The notes: a model not told the origin generated them from the sequence alone. Positions 24,946 to 34,543 are shown, counted from the first letter of the stretch. The stretch is 64,000 nt of DNA from an uncultured Lachnospiraceae bacterium (GCA_910579425.1 CAJTVL010000008.1:21589-85588), one strand, 5' to 3'. Numbers and translations are program-made.

Positions 24946-26053
24946 TGATACTATTTTCTTCGCCATTTTATTATCATTACTATTTCTCCTTGCGGGCAAT
25001 AAAATGATACCTTTTTCTTCGCCATTTTCACATTGATTTGAGTAAATAAATCATGATTCACCATTCTATGAATTCATTTTCTAATGCAATTCTCCATTTA
25101 ATGAAGCTATTTTTTACGCCGTTTTATAGGATCTTGCTTATACTCTACAGGACTAAAAAATGAAACCGTATTCTTCGCCGTTTTCTAATTATAATTTGGG
25201 ATAAAGAGAAGTATTTGAAATATGAAACCTCTTTTTACGCCTTTTTTTCATTTATAAAGTTGTTATCAGCATACTACTCATCTTTTTCTTGATCTTTGCT
25301 CTTCTTAATCAAAATTTGCTATGTTACAGCCTCTTTTTCGCTTACTTTGTTGACGCTGAAAATTTATAAAAATGAAACCATATTTTACGCCATTAATGTC
25401 TTTTTCTTAAGATAAAGAAAAAATACTCCCTTTTTCTACGCCGTAATAAGGCACCCACATCTCCTATGATCTAAAATAGGTATTTATTTTATAAAATGAA
25501 ACCTCTTTTTGCGCCTTTTTGACCAAATTTATTTATTTTTCTCTGCAGATAAAATAGAGACCTTTTTTTACGCCATTTTTGATATAAAAAGCAATTTTTT
25601 GCATAATGCAAAAAATACTCAATACGAAACTTCCTAAATTTCCAAAATAGCACCTTTTTTTGCGCCCTTCTTTATTTTTAATTCTAATTTCTATGCCACT
25701 ATTTAAGGTTATAGAAATTGAAACCAATTTCTACGCCTTTCAATTTTCCTTAATTTTCTGTTATGCGTTATTTTTAATGCTTTTTATAAAATTTTTAACC
25801 TGATCCGGTCTTTTTTACTTTATTTTGAACCCTGTTTTTACGCCAATTACTTAAAAATCCTATATACGGGCAATTTTACTCCCCCATTTTTCGCCTAAAT
25901 AACTCGAAAATTTTTTGAAAAATTTTATTCATTAGAAAATCATTGTTATTCTCAGCTTTTTGACTCCTGAAACCTTTTTTTACGCCCTAATGAATCATCA
26001 CTCAAAAAGGCTATTTTACCAGTTTTCATAAAAAATATCCCTATTTTTACGCC
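24946..26053 (+). repeat. array of about 15 dispersed 19-bp repeats, candidate origin of replicon 1
   Basis: The region has no gene. Degenerate copies of TGAAACCTTTTTTTACGCC begin at about 24946, 25005, 25102, 25161, 25223, 25373, 25423, 25497, 25555, 25645, 25719, 25825, 25877, 25968 and 26035, all in the same orientation. The ends (TGAAACC and ACGCC) are best kept and the middle is a T tract. Spacing varies from about 50 to 150 bp and is not phased like classical iterons. The sequence between the copies is very AT-rich. By place, between the initiator and a DNA-binding protein gene, it is a likely replication origin or copy-control region. Confidence 0.75.
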
Positions 26054-26172
26054 TTTTAGGGCACATTTACAAATAAATATTTTATGCTTATAATGCTTTT
26101 GATAGTACTATATTATGTGCTTTGAAGATCAAACTCTACAATATTTATTTATGATCAGGAAGGAGGCCCCAT

Positions 26173-27387
26173 ATGGAACTGAATAATTTTGCCCGTATTG
26201 GAAAAGGCGTCCTCACAAAATCGATCGGTCTTCAAAAGAATTATGTTGAAGTCTATGAGAAAAGGGATGATAAACTAAATGAAGTGCAGTCCCACTGCCA
26301 GGAGTGTCCTGTTTTCCAGGCAAAAAAACACTTGCAGGAATATGGCCTTCAGGATGCCTATGAAGAAATACACTGCCAGTGCAAAAACTGCTCGCAAGCC
26401 GTTTATGAGCCCTCTTTTGAAGTCAAGCGTAAGTACATCAATGAAAAAAATATGTACGGTTATCAGCCTACGCTTAAAAGCAATGCTATCAAGCTGCTTT
26501 TATTATATCACTTCCTTCAGCCAGATTCTCTTGGTTTTATAAAAAACGTGAGCATCAAAGAACTGGCGGAGCAAGTCGGTTGTACTCCTGCTACAATCCG
26601 CCACTCAAACCAGCTATTATCCCAATATGATTATTGCTATATTTCCGAATCCGGATTGTATGATAATCATATTAATATCCTGCTTCCAGAATACAGGAAC
26701 TATCACAAAACCGCAAATGAAGGCGGACGTGGCTATATTACTATGTCTTCTGAAATGATGCTGGATTTGCTTACGATCGGGAAACTTAATACACTGCGTC
26801 TTAATTTAAAAGGCATTCTCGAAATAGATAATGCCTCTTTTGGTAACGCCCAAAATCCATCTGCTTCTTCTGCCACACCATCTTACAAAAAGCTGCGGGG
26901 CTTTCTGCCAAAATATTGCAAACGAAATGTCATTGTCAAAGCTCTGGGGCAAAATGATTCCATTTTCAATTTTACCTACTATGATAAGGCTGTAACTTTC
27001 CAGATTAAACTCAAATATGCTCAAAAAAATATGCGGGAAGCCATGACCGAGGAAGCTACAGAAGAAATCAAGACCTTTGTTCGCTGCATGAATGAAGTTT
27101 TCAATGAAGCGGGCCATCATTACATCCATGGAATTAATCCTGACACTGACAACAAGCTGTCCAGGCTTCATATTACAAGCTTCTTTTCATATCCACTATT
27201 AGAACTCTCCGATCAGGATTATAAAGATCTTGCATCCATGAGCGTTCAATACAGCAGTAAGCTGGTACATAATGCAATATCAATCGCGTATAACCAATAT
27301 ACTATTTATGGTAAAAAAATAAAGCAATACGGAGCCTTGATACGATCTATCATCCGAAACATGACTGTTTACAAAAATGCTTCCTGA
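26173..27387 (+). CDS. DNA-binding protein with helix-turn-helix, 404 aa, next to the origin
   Basis: The first 80 residues contain several cysteines (CQECPVF, CQCKNC) that may bind a metal. A helix-turn-helix segment follows (SIKELAEQVGCTPATIRHSNQLL, about residues 130-152), as in replication or GntR-like winged-helix proteins, and then about 240 residues of unknown fold. GAAGGAGG precedes the ATG. It is placed directly after the repeat array, so it may bind these repeats and act as a second replication protein or copy-number regulator. The family is not recognised. Confidence 0.65.
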   Translation: MELNNFARIGKGVLTKSIGLQKNYVEVYEKRDDKLNEVQSHCQECPVFQAKKHLQEYGLQDAYEEIHCQCKNCSQAVYEPSFEVKRKYINEKNMYGYQPTLKSNAIKLLLLYHFLQPDSLGFIKNVSIKELAEQVGCTPATIRHSNQLLSQYDYCYISESGLYDNHINILLPEYRNYHKTANEGGRGYITMSSEMMLDLLTIGKLNTLRLNLKGILEIDNASFGNAQNPSASSATPSYKKLRGFLPKYCKRNVIVKALGQNDSIFNFTYYDKAVTFQIKLKYAQKNMREAMTEEATEEIKTFVRCMNEVFNEAGHHYIHGINPDTDNKLSRLHITSFFSYPLLELSDQDYKDLASMSVQYSSKLVHNAISIAYNQYTIYGKKIKQYGALIRSIIRNMTVYKNAS

Positions 27388-27857
27388 TCATTTAAAAACA
27401 GCATTATTTCTTATACATGAAAATCCAAAATATTTCTTCTGAGCATTCTTTTTGTCATTCCCCTGCCCTATTTCCCTTTTCCAGATCAGCTTACTATGGC
27501 TATTCTGCATTTATCTTCTTTATTATTTTTATTGCGTCATATTTCAATCTTTATTGCGATATTATTGTCTTCTTTTATTATCCACACCTGTAAATTTTTC
27601 GTCCCAATTTATATCTTTTCATCCTTATACATATTTTTTAATCCATTCTTCAATATTTTCATCTTCAAATTTGATAAATTCGTCTCTATTTATATTATTT
27701 CTTCCACCCTTTCTTTCTGTCATCCTTAAAAAATAGGCTTTTTATTGATATTTAAAGTATTCTGGGAAAAATGATTTACCAATTATTGTTTAATTAATGA
27801 ATAAAGAATGTTTTATATATGTAATATATATGATAGTATGTTATATATCATTCTTAC
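27388..27857. other. gene-free pyrimidine-rich stretch
   Basis: About 470 bp without a convincing gene. The plus strand is strongly C/T-rich up to about 27730 and very AT-rich after that. Open frames here translate to low-complexity Phe/Leu/Ser runs and lack ribosome binding sites. No clear repeat was seen. It lies near the point where strand composition changes, between replicon 1 and the parAB region. Confidence 0.5.
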
Positions 27858-28704
27858 TTACCTGCTATTTACAGAATAATTTTTCCCTATCCAAATCCCC
27901 TTTGAATCTGTCCCATGTCCGATTTGTTTTGTAACTCCAATTGGCATATCGTTTCCGGCATATTTTCGGACAAGTGTTTCAATAGTTGGTTTATATTTTT
28001 TTTCCTGCATTTCTGTAAAAGTCCCCAACAAAATACCCGCTACTTTCCGGAAAGCACCAAGCTGTTCTAACTGACTCAAATACGATTCCATCAGCTCAGT
28101 CGTTCCACTGTAACTTTCCAGTAGTAAGAGTTTGTCTGTAAGATTCGGCAAATATTCAGTCCCGGCGAGTTTAAGAAAACAACCAATCGTCTATCCGAAA
28201 TAGATCATCGTTACCACTTATGAGACTGTTTCGTAAATCCATAATCTGCTGCTCCCCATGATTATAGATCAAATTCCTTATTTGATATAACACAGAAGCT
28301 TTTCCTGTCCTGGCATAGATCGCATTGATTACCGTCGTCAGGTCGCTATATCCCCAGAATGTTTTATCACTGTCTGCTATTACCTCATAATTCAGATAAG
28401 GTAATACGCCATTCACCATGTCGCCTCCGGAAATATCAAATATTCCTTTGATCTCATCGTCCCGGTAAAAATCCATAAGAGCTTTGGCACGTTCTTGTCC
28501 TGTGCCGGTTGCACCCTCCTGTGACACATAGATATGATCGCTGAATACTGGATGTAAACCGAGAGATCCTAGAACTTTACTTAAATGCGAGATATTTCCT
28601 GTATTTTTTCTGTTCTGTCCATTCGAACAACAGACAATTCCTATTTTTGATCCGGCATTTATCATATTATGACTGGCATGATGTTTGTAGAGACAAAACA
28701 CCAT
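27858..28704 (-). pseudogene. broken LD-carboxypeptidase (S66/MccF-like)
   Basis: Two reading frames together resemble an S66 serine peptidase, a family that trims L,D-bonds of cell-wall peptides or gives immunity to microcin C. The N-terminal part (28704-28171, 177 aa) has GSKIGIVCCSNG and FDISGGDMVNGVLPYL, and starts after a good AAGGAAAGGA site. It stops at TAA shortly after IDDWLFS. The C-terminal part resumes in another frame as LAGTEYLPNLTDKLLLLE and ends near 27858. The conserved glycine-rich segment normally between the two parts is missing, so an internal deletion has also changed the frame. It is probably inactive cargo remains. A sequencing artefact is less likely because sequence is missing. 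Confidence 0.75.
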
Positions 28705-28989
28705 GTTTCCTTTCCTTTTTGTTTGTCTGTCATTACTTCCCTATCCCCTCCCAATATCTAAATGCAGTTATAAATAAAGTGTTCATATATAAGCCCATTA
28801 TCGTAACCGCACTGACAAATTTGTCCGAATATGTTTTTATTATTGTATCTTTTTTCGAGGGATAATACAAGTGACAAATATAGGTGAAAGAATATATGTA
28901 TTGTAAATATTTCATATTTGATTTTTTAATAAGGTTTAATTATTAGTTTAAACGAAAGGAAAATATATTAGAATTGTTTGTTCTAAAAT
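28705..28989. other. AT-rich intergenic sequence
   Basis: About 285 bp upstream of the broken peptidase. No gene with a ribosome binding site and no clear promoter or repeat was recognised. It borders the centromere-like palindromes. Confidence 0.4.
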
Positions 28990-29829
28990 TTTTCCACTTG
29001 GTGGAAAATTGTTTGTATAAATATTTTATTGGGGTCAAATACATCTAGTTGCAGAGCGTACGCTTATTCTCGTTGCCTATTCTACGATTACCCTCTGCTT
29101 CACCTCCGGAAAAGGTTTCATACATTTCGACTGAGCCACCAAGCTGGTAAATATTTTTTCGTGCATCATAGCACAAGGGATTTTGTATAGGAGAATCCAG
29201 GCAGCTTTGAGTTTTCCGTAATAATGCTGGTGATTGCAGATGCCTGATGGTGGCCCGCTGGGCACTGACATAAAAAAGTCTGCCACCATGAATTATGATA
29301 AAATGTTGCTCCCATATTTAGGACACACAAGACTCGGGCCATTTCAAATGGAATAATGTCTGCTCATAATCTTATTTGATTCCATTCTTGGATTGGATTT
29401 CAATAAGGCGCGGATGATCTATAAAACTATTTTTTATAAATTCCACTTGGCGGAATTTTTCAAGTAGTAAATTTGAAAAAGAAGTAATATTAGTAAAAAA
29501 GAAGAATATAATATTTAATATATAGCTTTCAACCATTAATGCTTAATTTTGGTATAGATTAAATTAGATGAATAATTGGAAAGGGAAAATTCCACTTGGC
29601 GGAAAAGTATATATTATTTTCTAATGGTATAGAATCACTTTCGACTTATATCCAATGAAAAAGTATATAGCATAAATTCCACTAAGTGGAGAATAAAACA
29701 ATAAGCAAAACGAATTACCTTTTACTTTTCCACCATACGGAAAAAATATGCAATACAAATTCCACTTAGTGGAATTATAAAACAAAGTACAAATAAAAAT
29801 ATAATTAAAATTTTCCACCAAGCGGAAAA
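28990..29829. repeat. seven palindromic centromere-like sites upstream of parA
   Basis: Copies of the 15-bp palindrome TTCCACTTNGYGGAA occur at about 28992-29006, 29441-29455, 29590-29604, 29677-29691, 29728-29742, 29760-29774 and 29813-29827. The arms TTCCAC and GTGGAA (or GCGGAA) are the best kept part. Four copies lie within 150 bp just before parA. Such a cluster next to parAB fits a parS centromere and/or operator. The stretch 29040-29340 between the first two copies is less AT-rich and holds only a short unconvincing frame on the minus strand, possibly a gene remnant. Confidence 0.8.
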
Positions 29830-29930
29830 TCATTCTTCATTGTCTTGATTATTTATCATAAATAAAGTATGATTGAAAAAGTACAAATAAGAAACCATTT
29901 TATTACCTTCAGAAGAAAGGGGTTACATAC

Positions 29931-30947
29931 ATGTCTAATATTTCATGGAAAGAACGGATGGAAAAGTTGTTAAAAGAAAAAAACTGGGATGAAAAAGATT
30001 GGCACCGGGCTCTTTCATTAAACCAGTGGGCATTAGGGAATCTGATGAATATGGATTTATCAGGAGTTGACGAGGCTGCACTTGAGCAGATTTACAATGA
30101 TACAAAGAAAGCATCCCTGGATGAGAAAATGCTTCGGTTTGAAAATCCGGTTATTATTGCGATGTGGACACACAAAGGGGGGACCGGTAAATCAACAACA
30201 GCAATTAATTTGTCCTATGAACTGGCCTCACGGAATTATAATGTATTGGCAGTGGATACGGATAGTCAATCGGATCTGACAAGCGTTCTTTATCCGGAAT
30301 ATCTGGAGAAGGGGGAATCAACATTCTATGACGCTTTTATGATGCGGGAAGACCTTGTTGAAGATGGTTATACCTTCCATACATCTTATCCCAATTTAGA
30401 TATTGTGGTGGGCTCTGCTAAAAGTGAGGGGCTGGAAGGAAGTATGAGTACAATGGAGGAGGTTTACCGCAATAAAATTTGGAATAAATGTTTAAAAAGC
30501 ATTCGTAAAGCAAATTATTATGATTTTATTATTGTGGATATGGATAAATCATCAGGCCTCATGAATAAAGCCATTTTGTCAGAAGCAGATTATGTCCTTT
30601 CGCCAATTGAATCACCAATCTTCGCAATAAAATCGGTACCTCCAATTTTAGCGCAGATTGAAGAGGTGAAAAAGATAAACCCTAAATTAGAGTTACTAGG
30701 GTTATTGTTTAATAAAGTGGATTTTCGGAAAAAGAGATCTTTTTCTGAATCGGCAAGTTTGGTGGAAGAACTTGCACCAGGGTATGTATTGAAAAATTTT
30801 ATAAAAAATGATTCTAATATTGACAATTCGCAAAAAGAACATATGCCATTAGGTGTATATAACAGAAATAGCATTGCTAATAAACAAATGATTGAAGTTG
30901 TAGATGAATTAATAGAAATAATAAGAAAAGAGAAAGTAGAGGTATAA
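29931..30947 (+). CDS. parA: ParA partition ATPase
   Basis: This 338-residue Walker-type ParA moves plasmid copies along the nucleoid together with ParB. The first 75 residues are an extra N-terminal domain (WKERMEKLLKEKNWDEKDW...), as in type Ia ParA proteins that also bind their own operator. The deviant Walker A HKGGTGKST is at about residue 81. The A' motif (VDTDSQSD) and Walker B-like region (DFIIVDMDKS) follow. AGAAAGGGG lies before the ATG. parB starts 4 bp after its stop. The four nearest palindromes at 29677-29829 probably are the operator/centromere. Confidence 0.92.
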   Translation: MSNISWKERMEKLLKEKNWDEKDWHRALSLNQWALGNLMNMDLSGVDEAALEQIYNDTKKASLDEKMLRFENPVIIAMWTHKGGTGKSTTAINLSYELASRNYNVLAVDTDSQSDLTSVLYPEYLEKGESTFYDAFMMREDLVEDGYTFHTSYPNLDIVVGSAKSEGLEGSMSTMEEVYRNKIWNKCLKSIRKANYYDFIIVDMDKSSGLMNKAILSEADYVLSPIESPIFAIKSVPPILAQIEEVKKINPKLELLGLLFNKVDFRKKRSFSESASLVEELAPGYVLKNFIKNDSNIDNSQKEHMPLGVYNRNSIANKQMIEVVDELIEIIRKEKVEV

Positions 30948-30951
30948 ATTT

Positions 30952-31899
30952 ATGGCAGGAAAAAAGGGAAGTATAAATAATGCTGATTTTCTGAGTCAAA
31001 TTGCTCAGTCATCAAGAAATTCAACGAAAGAAGTACATAGAGTATTAGCTAAAGCAAAGGAAGAAGAACTTATAGAACCCGGAAAGAAAAAAATACAATA
31101 TATAGATGTTGATATGATGGAGGATGCTCCTGAAAACTGGAACAGATATCCTAAGTTAAAGGACAGTCAGCTTGATAAATATCTTGAGCTTAAATTATCA
31201 ATTTACGAAAAAGGAGTAGAGGAGCCCTGCATTTTATGGCAGCAAATTGACGATACCTATATGATTCTTGCAGGGCATAACAGAAGACAGATTTGCAAGG
31301 AAATAATTTCAGAAAATAAAGATACCAGAGGGTTTGAGGAAAGCAAATTCCGATTCTTGCCATCAATTGTGTATGGTACGGATGAGATCGATGACGCCCA
31401 GGCTCAGCAGATCATAGATGATACAAACTTATATAGAGATTTTTCAAGATTACCCGCAAGGGTAAAAATGGAAATAATGAGAAACCGTATGGAAGTATAT
31501 AAGAAGAGAAAATATTCAAAAGGTGAAAGGATTGATCAACTGGCGAAAGAATTTGGTATTGAAAAATCGGCCATATATGAGAATTTGATGATCAGTGAGA
31601 AAATTTGTAAACCTTTGCAGGAGCTGTATTATGAGGGAAAGCTATCGAGGAAGGCAGTTATCAGATTTAATTATTTCGCAGGTGATACTCAGGAATGGAT
31701 ATATGAGAACTTTAAAGATGACATTACAGAGGATAAGGTAAAGGCATTAAAAAAGAGTATGGGAAGAGAGGATATAAGAGAACTATTCCAGGGAAAGAAA
31801 AAGGAGACTAAAAAGATTTCCTTTGATATTCCGGCCGATCGAGTTGATGAGTTTAGGCGAATGTATGAACAGTGGCTGGAATCACTGCCTGAGGATTAA
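30952..31899 (+). CDS. parB: ParB partition DNA-binding protein
   Basis: This 315-residue protein is expected to load on centromere sites and stimulate ParA. The N-terminal domain contains ILAGHNRRQICKEI (the ParB box with arginines, about residue 104-117). A helix-turn-helix region follows at about 195-215 (DQLAKEFGIEKSAIYENLM), and the C-terminus is a probable dimerisation part. It begins 4 bp after parA with GAGG in front. It is less similar to the lone ParB-like protein at 15630 than to plasmid ParB proteins in general, so the window has two separate ParB-type proteins. A strong terminator follows. Confidence 0.9.
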   Translation: MAGKKGSINNADFLSQIAQSSRNSTKEVHRVLAKAKEEELIEPGKKKIQYIDVDMMEDAPENWNRYPKLKDSQLDKYLELKLSIYEKGVEEPCILWQQIDDTYMILAGHNRRQICKEIISENKDTRGFEESKFRFLPSIVYGTDEIDDAQAQQIIDDTNLYRDFSRLPARVKMEIMRNRMEVYKKRKYSKGERIDQLAKEFGIEKSAIYENLMISEKICKPLQELYYEGKLSRKAVIRFNYFAGDTQEWIYENFKDDITEDKVKALKKSMGREDIRELFQGKKKETKKISFDIPADRVDEFRRMYEQWLESLPED

Positions 31900-31923
31900 G
31901 TTATAATAGTATGACGAAACATA

Positions 31924-31980
31924 GACAGGGCTAAATCCAGATGTCCCCAAAATGGGGAAGCGGATTTGACCCTGTTTTTT
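31924..31980. terminator. terminator after parAB
   Basis: GACAGGGcTAAATCC (31924-31938) pairs with GGATTTGACCCTGT (31962-31975), with an inner CCCC/GGGG stem, followed by T6. It lies between parB and the converging AraC gene. Confidence 0.9.
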
Positions 31981-31983
31981 GCT

Positions 31984-32763
31984 TCAGTGATTCTTTCGAT
32001 ACTCTCCCGGAGTGTATCCGAAAGTTTTACGGAACAGGCGGTTAAAGTGATTGATATTCTGAAAACCGGATTCGTAGGCGGCTTCTCTTATTGTAATGGC
32101 CTCGTTGGTCAGCAGAAAGCAAGCCTTTTGCAAGCGTGCCTGAATCAGTTCATCCATGGGGGAACAGTGAAAGTAAGTATTGTAATATTTATAAAGCTGG
32201 CTTTTCCCGAGGTTAAGGATTTTGCAGAGCTGGTCGATGCGCCAGGGATGCTCGCAGCTGTTCAGCATCTGTTCCCGGATAGACAACAGTTCGTGGAAAA
32301 GATTCGGATACGGTTCATCCGCCTCTTTCTTCTGCAGTTGTTCACGGGCGATTTGGATGAGAAGCTGATGCACATATAAATCTATGAGCGGTTCTCCATA
32401 GGCACGCTGGCGGCTTAAAAATTCATGATATATCTTTTTTAAAAGCCAGTGGATTTCTTCTGTATTATGCGGATAAAACAGGACATTCGTCTGAATATGA
32501 TATTGTTCCACAACTGTCTTATCACAGAAGAAATGGACATAGCTGTTGAAAAAACGCTCTTCAGCCTGATAGTGCTGGTAAGTCCCCGGCTCATAGAGAA
32601 TACACGCACCGGGAAGGGCCTGGGCGGCAGTGTGGTCAGGAAAATGAAAGGACATTCTGGAGAGCACCAGTAAAAAGAGATAGCTGGCAGTTCCGGAAGG
32701 ACGATAAATCAATTCCCGGTCAGGATTGTGGGTATGGTAACCGCAGTATTCAATTTTGATCAT
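31984..32763 (-). CDS. AraC-family transcriptional regulator
   Basis: This 259-residue regulator has an N-terminal cupin-like sensing domain (about residues 10-140) and a C-terminal double helix-turn-helix (about 165-258, including QLYKYYNTYFHCSP and IREAAYESGFQNINHFNRLFRK). I choose the ATG at 32763 because AGGAGG precedes it; the frame upstream to 32946 reads through non-family sequence. It is divergent from the arabinofuranosidase gene, with about 190 bp between the starts, so it most likely controls that gene in response to arabinose-containing sugars. The pair is metabolic cargo between the partition and conjugation blocks. Confidence 0.9.
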   Translation of the reverse strand: MIKIEYCGYHTHNPDRELIYRPSGTASYLFLLVLSRMSFHFPDHTAAQALPGACILYEPGTYQHYQAEERFFNSYVHFFCDKTVVEQYHIQTNVLFYPHNTEEIHWLLKKIYHEFLSRQRAYGEPLIDLYVHQLLIQIAREQLQKKEADEPYPNLFHELLSIREQMLNSCEHPWRIDQLCKILNLGKSQLYKYYNTYFHCSPMDELIQARLQKACFLLTNEAITIREAAYESGFQNINHFNRLFRKTFGYTPGEYRKNH

Positions 32764-32952
32764 GGGTACAGATTCCTCCTGTTTTTCAAGGTAATCAATC
32801 GTTTGACAGCAAGGGGAGGCTTTTGCCTCTTGCAGATATAATGTAGCAGAAATGGAAGAAAAGTCAATGTTTGGAGAATATAGGTTCTTATCCCGGAAAA
32901 GAAATATGCTTATAATGGTATCAAACATATAAAAGCGAAGGAGCATGGCAAA

Positions 32953-34455
32953 ATGAAAAAATCAACAGTGATTGTGGATAAGGATTTTATCCTTGCAGAT
33001 GTGGATAAGCGGATTTACGGCTCTTTTATTGAGCACTTGGGACGTGCCGTGTATGAGGGGATTTATCAGCCTGAGAGCCCATTTGCCGACGAGCAGGGAA
33101 TGCGCAGGGATGTGTTAGAACTGATCCGTCAGTTGAATGTACCGGTGGTCCGGTATCCGGGCGGTAATTTTGTATCCGGATATCATTGGGAAGACGGCGT
33201 GGGGGACAAGACGGATCGGCCTTCGAGAGTGGATCTTGCATGGGGGACCATTGAAACCAATCAATTTGGCCTGAATGAGTTCATGGACTGGGCAAAGAAG
33301 GCGGACACGGAAGCAATGATGGCAGTGAATCTGGGAACCCGGGGCATTGAGGATGCGAGAAATATTGTGGAATACTGCAATGTGCCCGGAGGGACTCTGT
33401 ACAGTGACCTGCGCAGAAAGCATGGCTATGATGCACCTCACAATATCAAATTGTGGTGCCTTGGAAATGAAATGGACGGACCCTGGCAGATGGGCCACAA
33501 GACAGCGGCAGAATATGGAAGAATAGCGGCGGAGGCCGGAAGAATCATGAAGATGACAGATCCTTCCATTGAGCTGGTGGCCTGCGGAAGTTCCACGTAC
33601 TTTATGGATACCTTCGGATACTGGGAGGATACTGTTCTGGAAGAGAGCTATGACCAGGTGGACTATCTCTCCCTGCATCAGTATTATGGAAACAGAGATA
33701 ACAATACGCCGGAGTTTCTTGCCAATACGGTGGCGCTGGATCAGTTTATCTCATCAGTTGTTTCCATATGCGACAGCGTCCGTGCCAGGAAAAAGAGGAA
33801 AAAATACATCAACCTTTCGCTGGATGAGTGGAATGTATGGTATCATTTCAATGAGCAGGATAAGAAAATTGGACGCTGGAGTAAGGCGCCTCATCAGCTG
33901 GAGGATGTCTATAATTTCGAAGACGCCCTGCTGGTGGCCGGGATGATGATCACCATCCTGCGCCATGCGGACCGTGTGAAAGTGGCCTGCCTTGCACAGC
34001 TGGTCAATGTGATTGCACCGATTATGACCTCCGACACCGGGGCCTGGAAGCAGACGATTTATTACCCGTTTGAGATGATCAGCAATTACGGACGCGGTAA
34101 AGTCCTTCATACGTTGGTGAAATCTCCTGTCTATGAGAGCGCCCATGGAAATGCATCTTTTCTGGACTGCGTTATGACGATGGACGAGGAAAAAGAGACC
34201 GTCACGGTGTTTGCAGTGAATAAAAGCCTGGATGAGGACATGGAGCTGAGCTGTGATTTGAGACAGTTTACGGGCTATCAGGTGAAAAAGCATGTGGTGC
34301 TGACGCATATGGATGTGAAGGCGGAGAATACGCAGGCCCATCCGGAGAATGTAGCGCCCCAGGAAAATGGAAAATCCGCGGTGGAGGACGGAGCCCTCAA
34401 GGCATACCTGCCCGATAAGAGCTTCCATATGATTGTGCTGGGAAAAGTGCGGTAA
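32953..34455 (+). CDS. alpha-L-arabinofuranosidase, GH51
   Basis: This 500-residue intracellular enzyme removes terminal arabinofuranosyl units from plant polysaccharide fragments. GH51 signatures are clear: RYPGGNFVSGYHW near residue 66, the acid/base glutamate in LGNEMDG (E173), and the nucleophile in LDEWNVWY (E292). It has no signal peptide, so it acts on imported oligosaccharides. Length and domains (TIM barrel plus C-terminal beta sandwich) are normal. AAGGAG lies before the ATG. A TATAAT box is seen near 32910. No transporter or other arabinose gene is adjacent, so the host must supply uptake and catabolism. Confidence 0.95.
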   Translation: MKKSTVIVDKDFILADVDKRIYGSFIEHLGRAVYEGIYQPESPFADEQGMRRDVLELIRQLNVPVVRYPGGNFVSGYHWEDGVGDKTDRPSRVDLAWGTIETNQFGLNEFMDWAKKADTEAMMAVNLGTRGIEDARNIVEYCNVPGGTLYSDLRRKHGYDAPHNIKLWCLGNEMDGPWQMGHKTAAEYGRIAAEAGRIMKMTDPSIELVACGSSTYFMDTFGYWEDTVLEESYDQVDYLSLHQYYGNRDNNTPEFLANTVALDQFISSVVSICDSVRARKKRKKYINLSLDEWNVWYHFNEQDKKIGRWSKAPHQLEDVYNFEDALLVAGMMITILRHADRVKVACLAQLVNVIAPIMTSDTGAWKQTIYYPFEMISNYGRGKVLHTLVKSPVYESAHGNASFLDCVMTMDEEKETVTVFAVNKSLDEDMELSCDLRQFTGYQVKKHVVLTHMDVKAENTQAHPENVAPQENGKSAVEDGALKAYLPDKSFHMIVLGKVR

Positions 34456-34495
34456 TATTGCCTAAGTTTGAACCAAAAGGAAAATAGAATCAAAG

Positions 34496-34543
34496 AACTG
34501 CCGTAGTCATTAATAAAAGAAATTATGATGCGGCAGTTTTTTG
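34496..34543 (+). terminator. terminator after the arabinofuranosidase gene
   Basis: AACTGCCGTAGTCAT (34496-34511) pairs imperfectly with ATGATGCGGCAGTT (34526-34540), followed by T6. Confidence 0.85.

Noticed and set aside
24946..26053. CRISPR array
   Set aside because: Repeats are only about 19 bp, degenerate, with spacers of 30-130 bp, no cas genes nearby, and a replication initiator adjacent.
27452..27736. Hydrophobic small proteins of 77-94 residues
   Set aside because: Low-complexity Phe/Leu/Ser translation of a pyrimidine-rich stretch, two overlapping frames equally open, no Shine-Dalgarno sequence.
29077..29289. A 70-codon minus-strand frame between the first two palindromes
   Set aside because: No ribosome binding site and no recognisable family. 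It may be a remnant of a mobile gene, but I cannot support it.
33115..33678. Long minus-strand frames (up to 224 codons) inside the arabinofuranosidase gene
   Set aside because: Shadow frames of a strongly coding GH51 gene, with no independent start signals.
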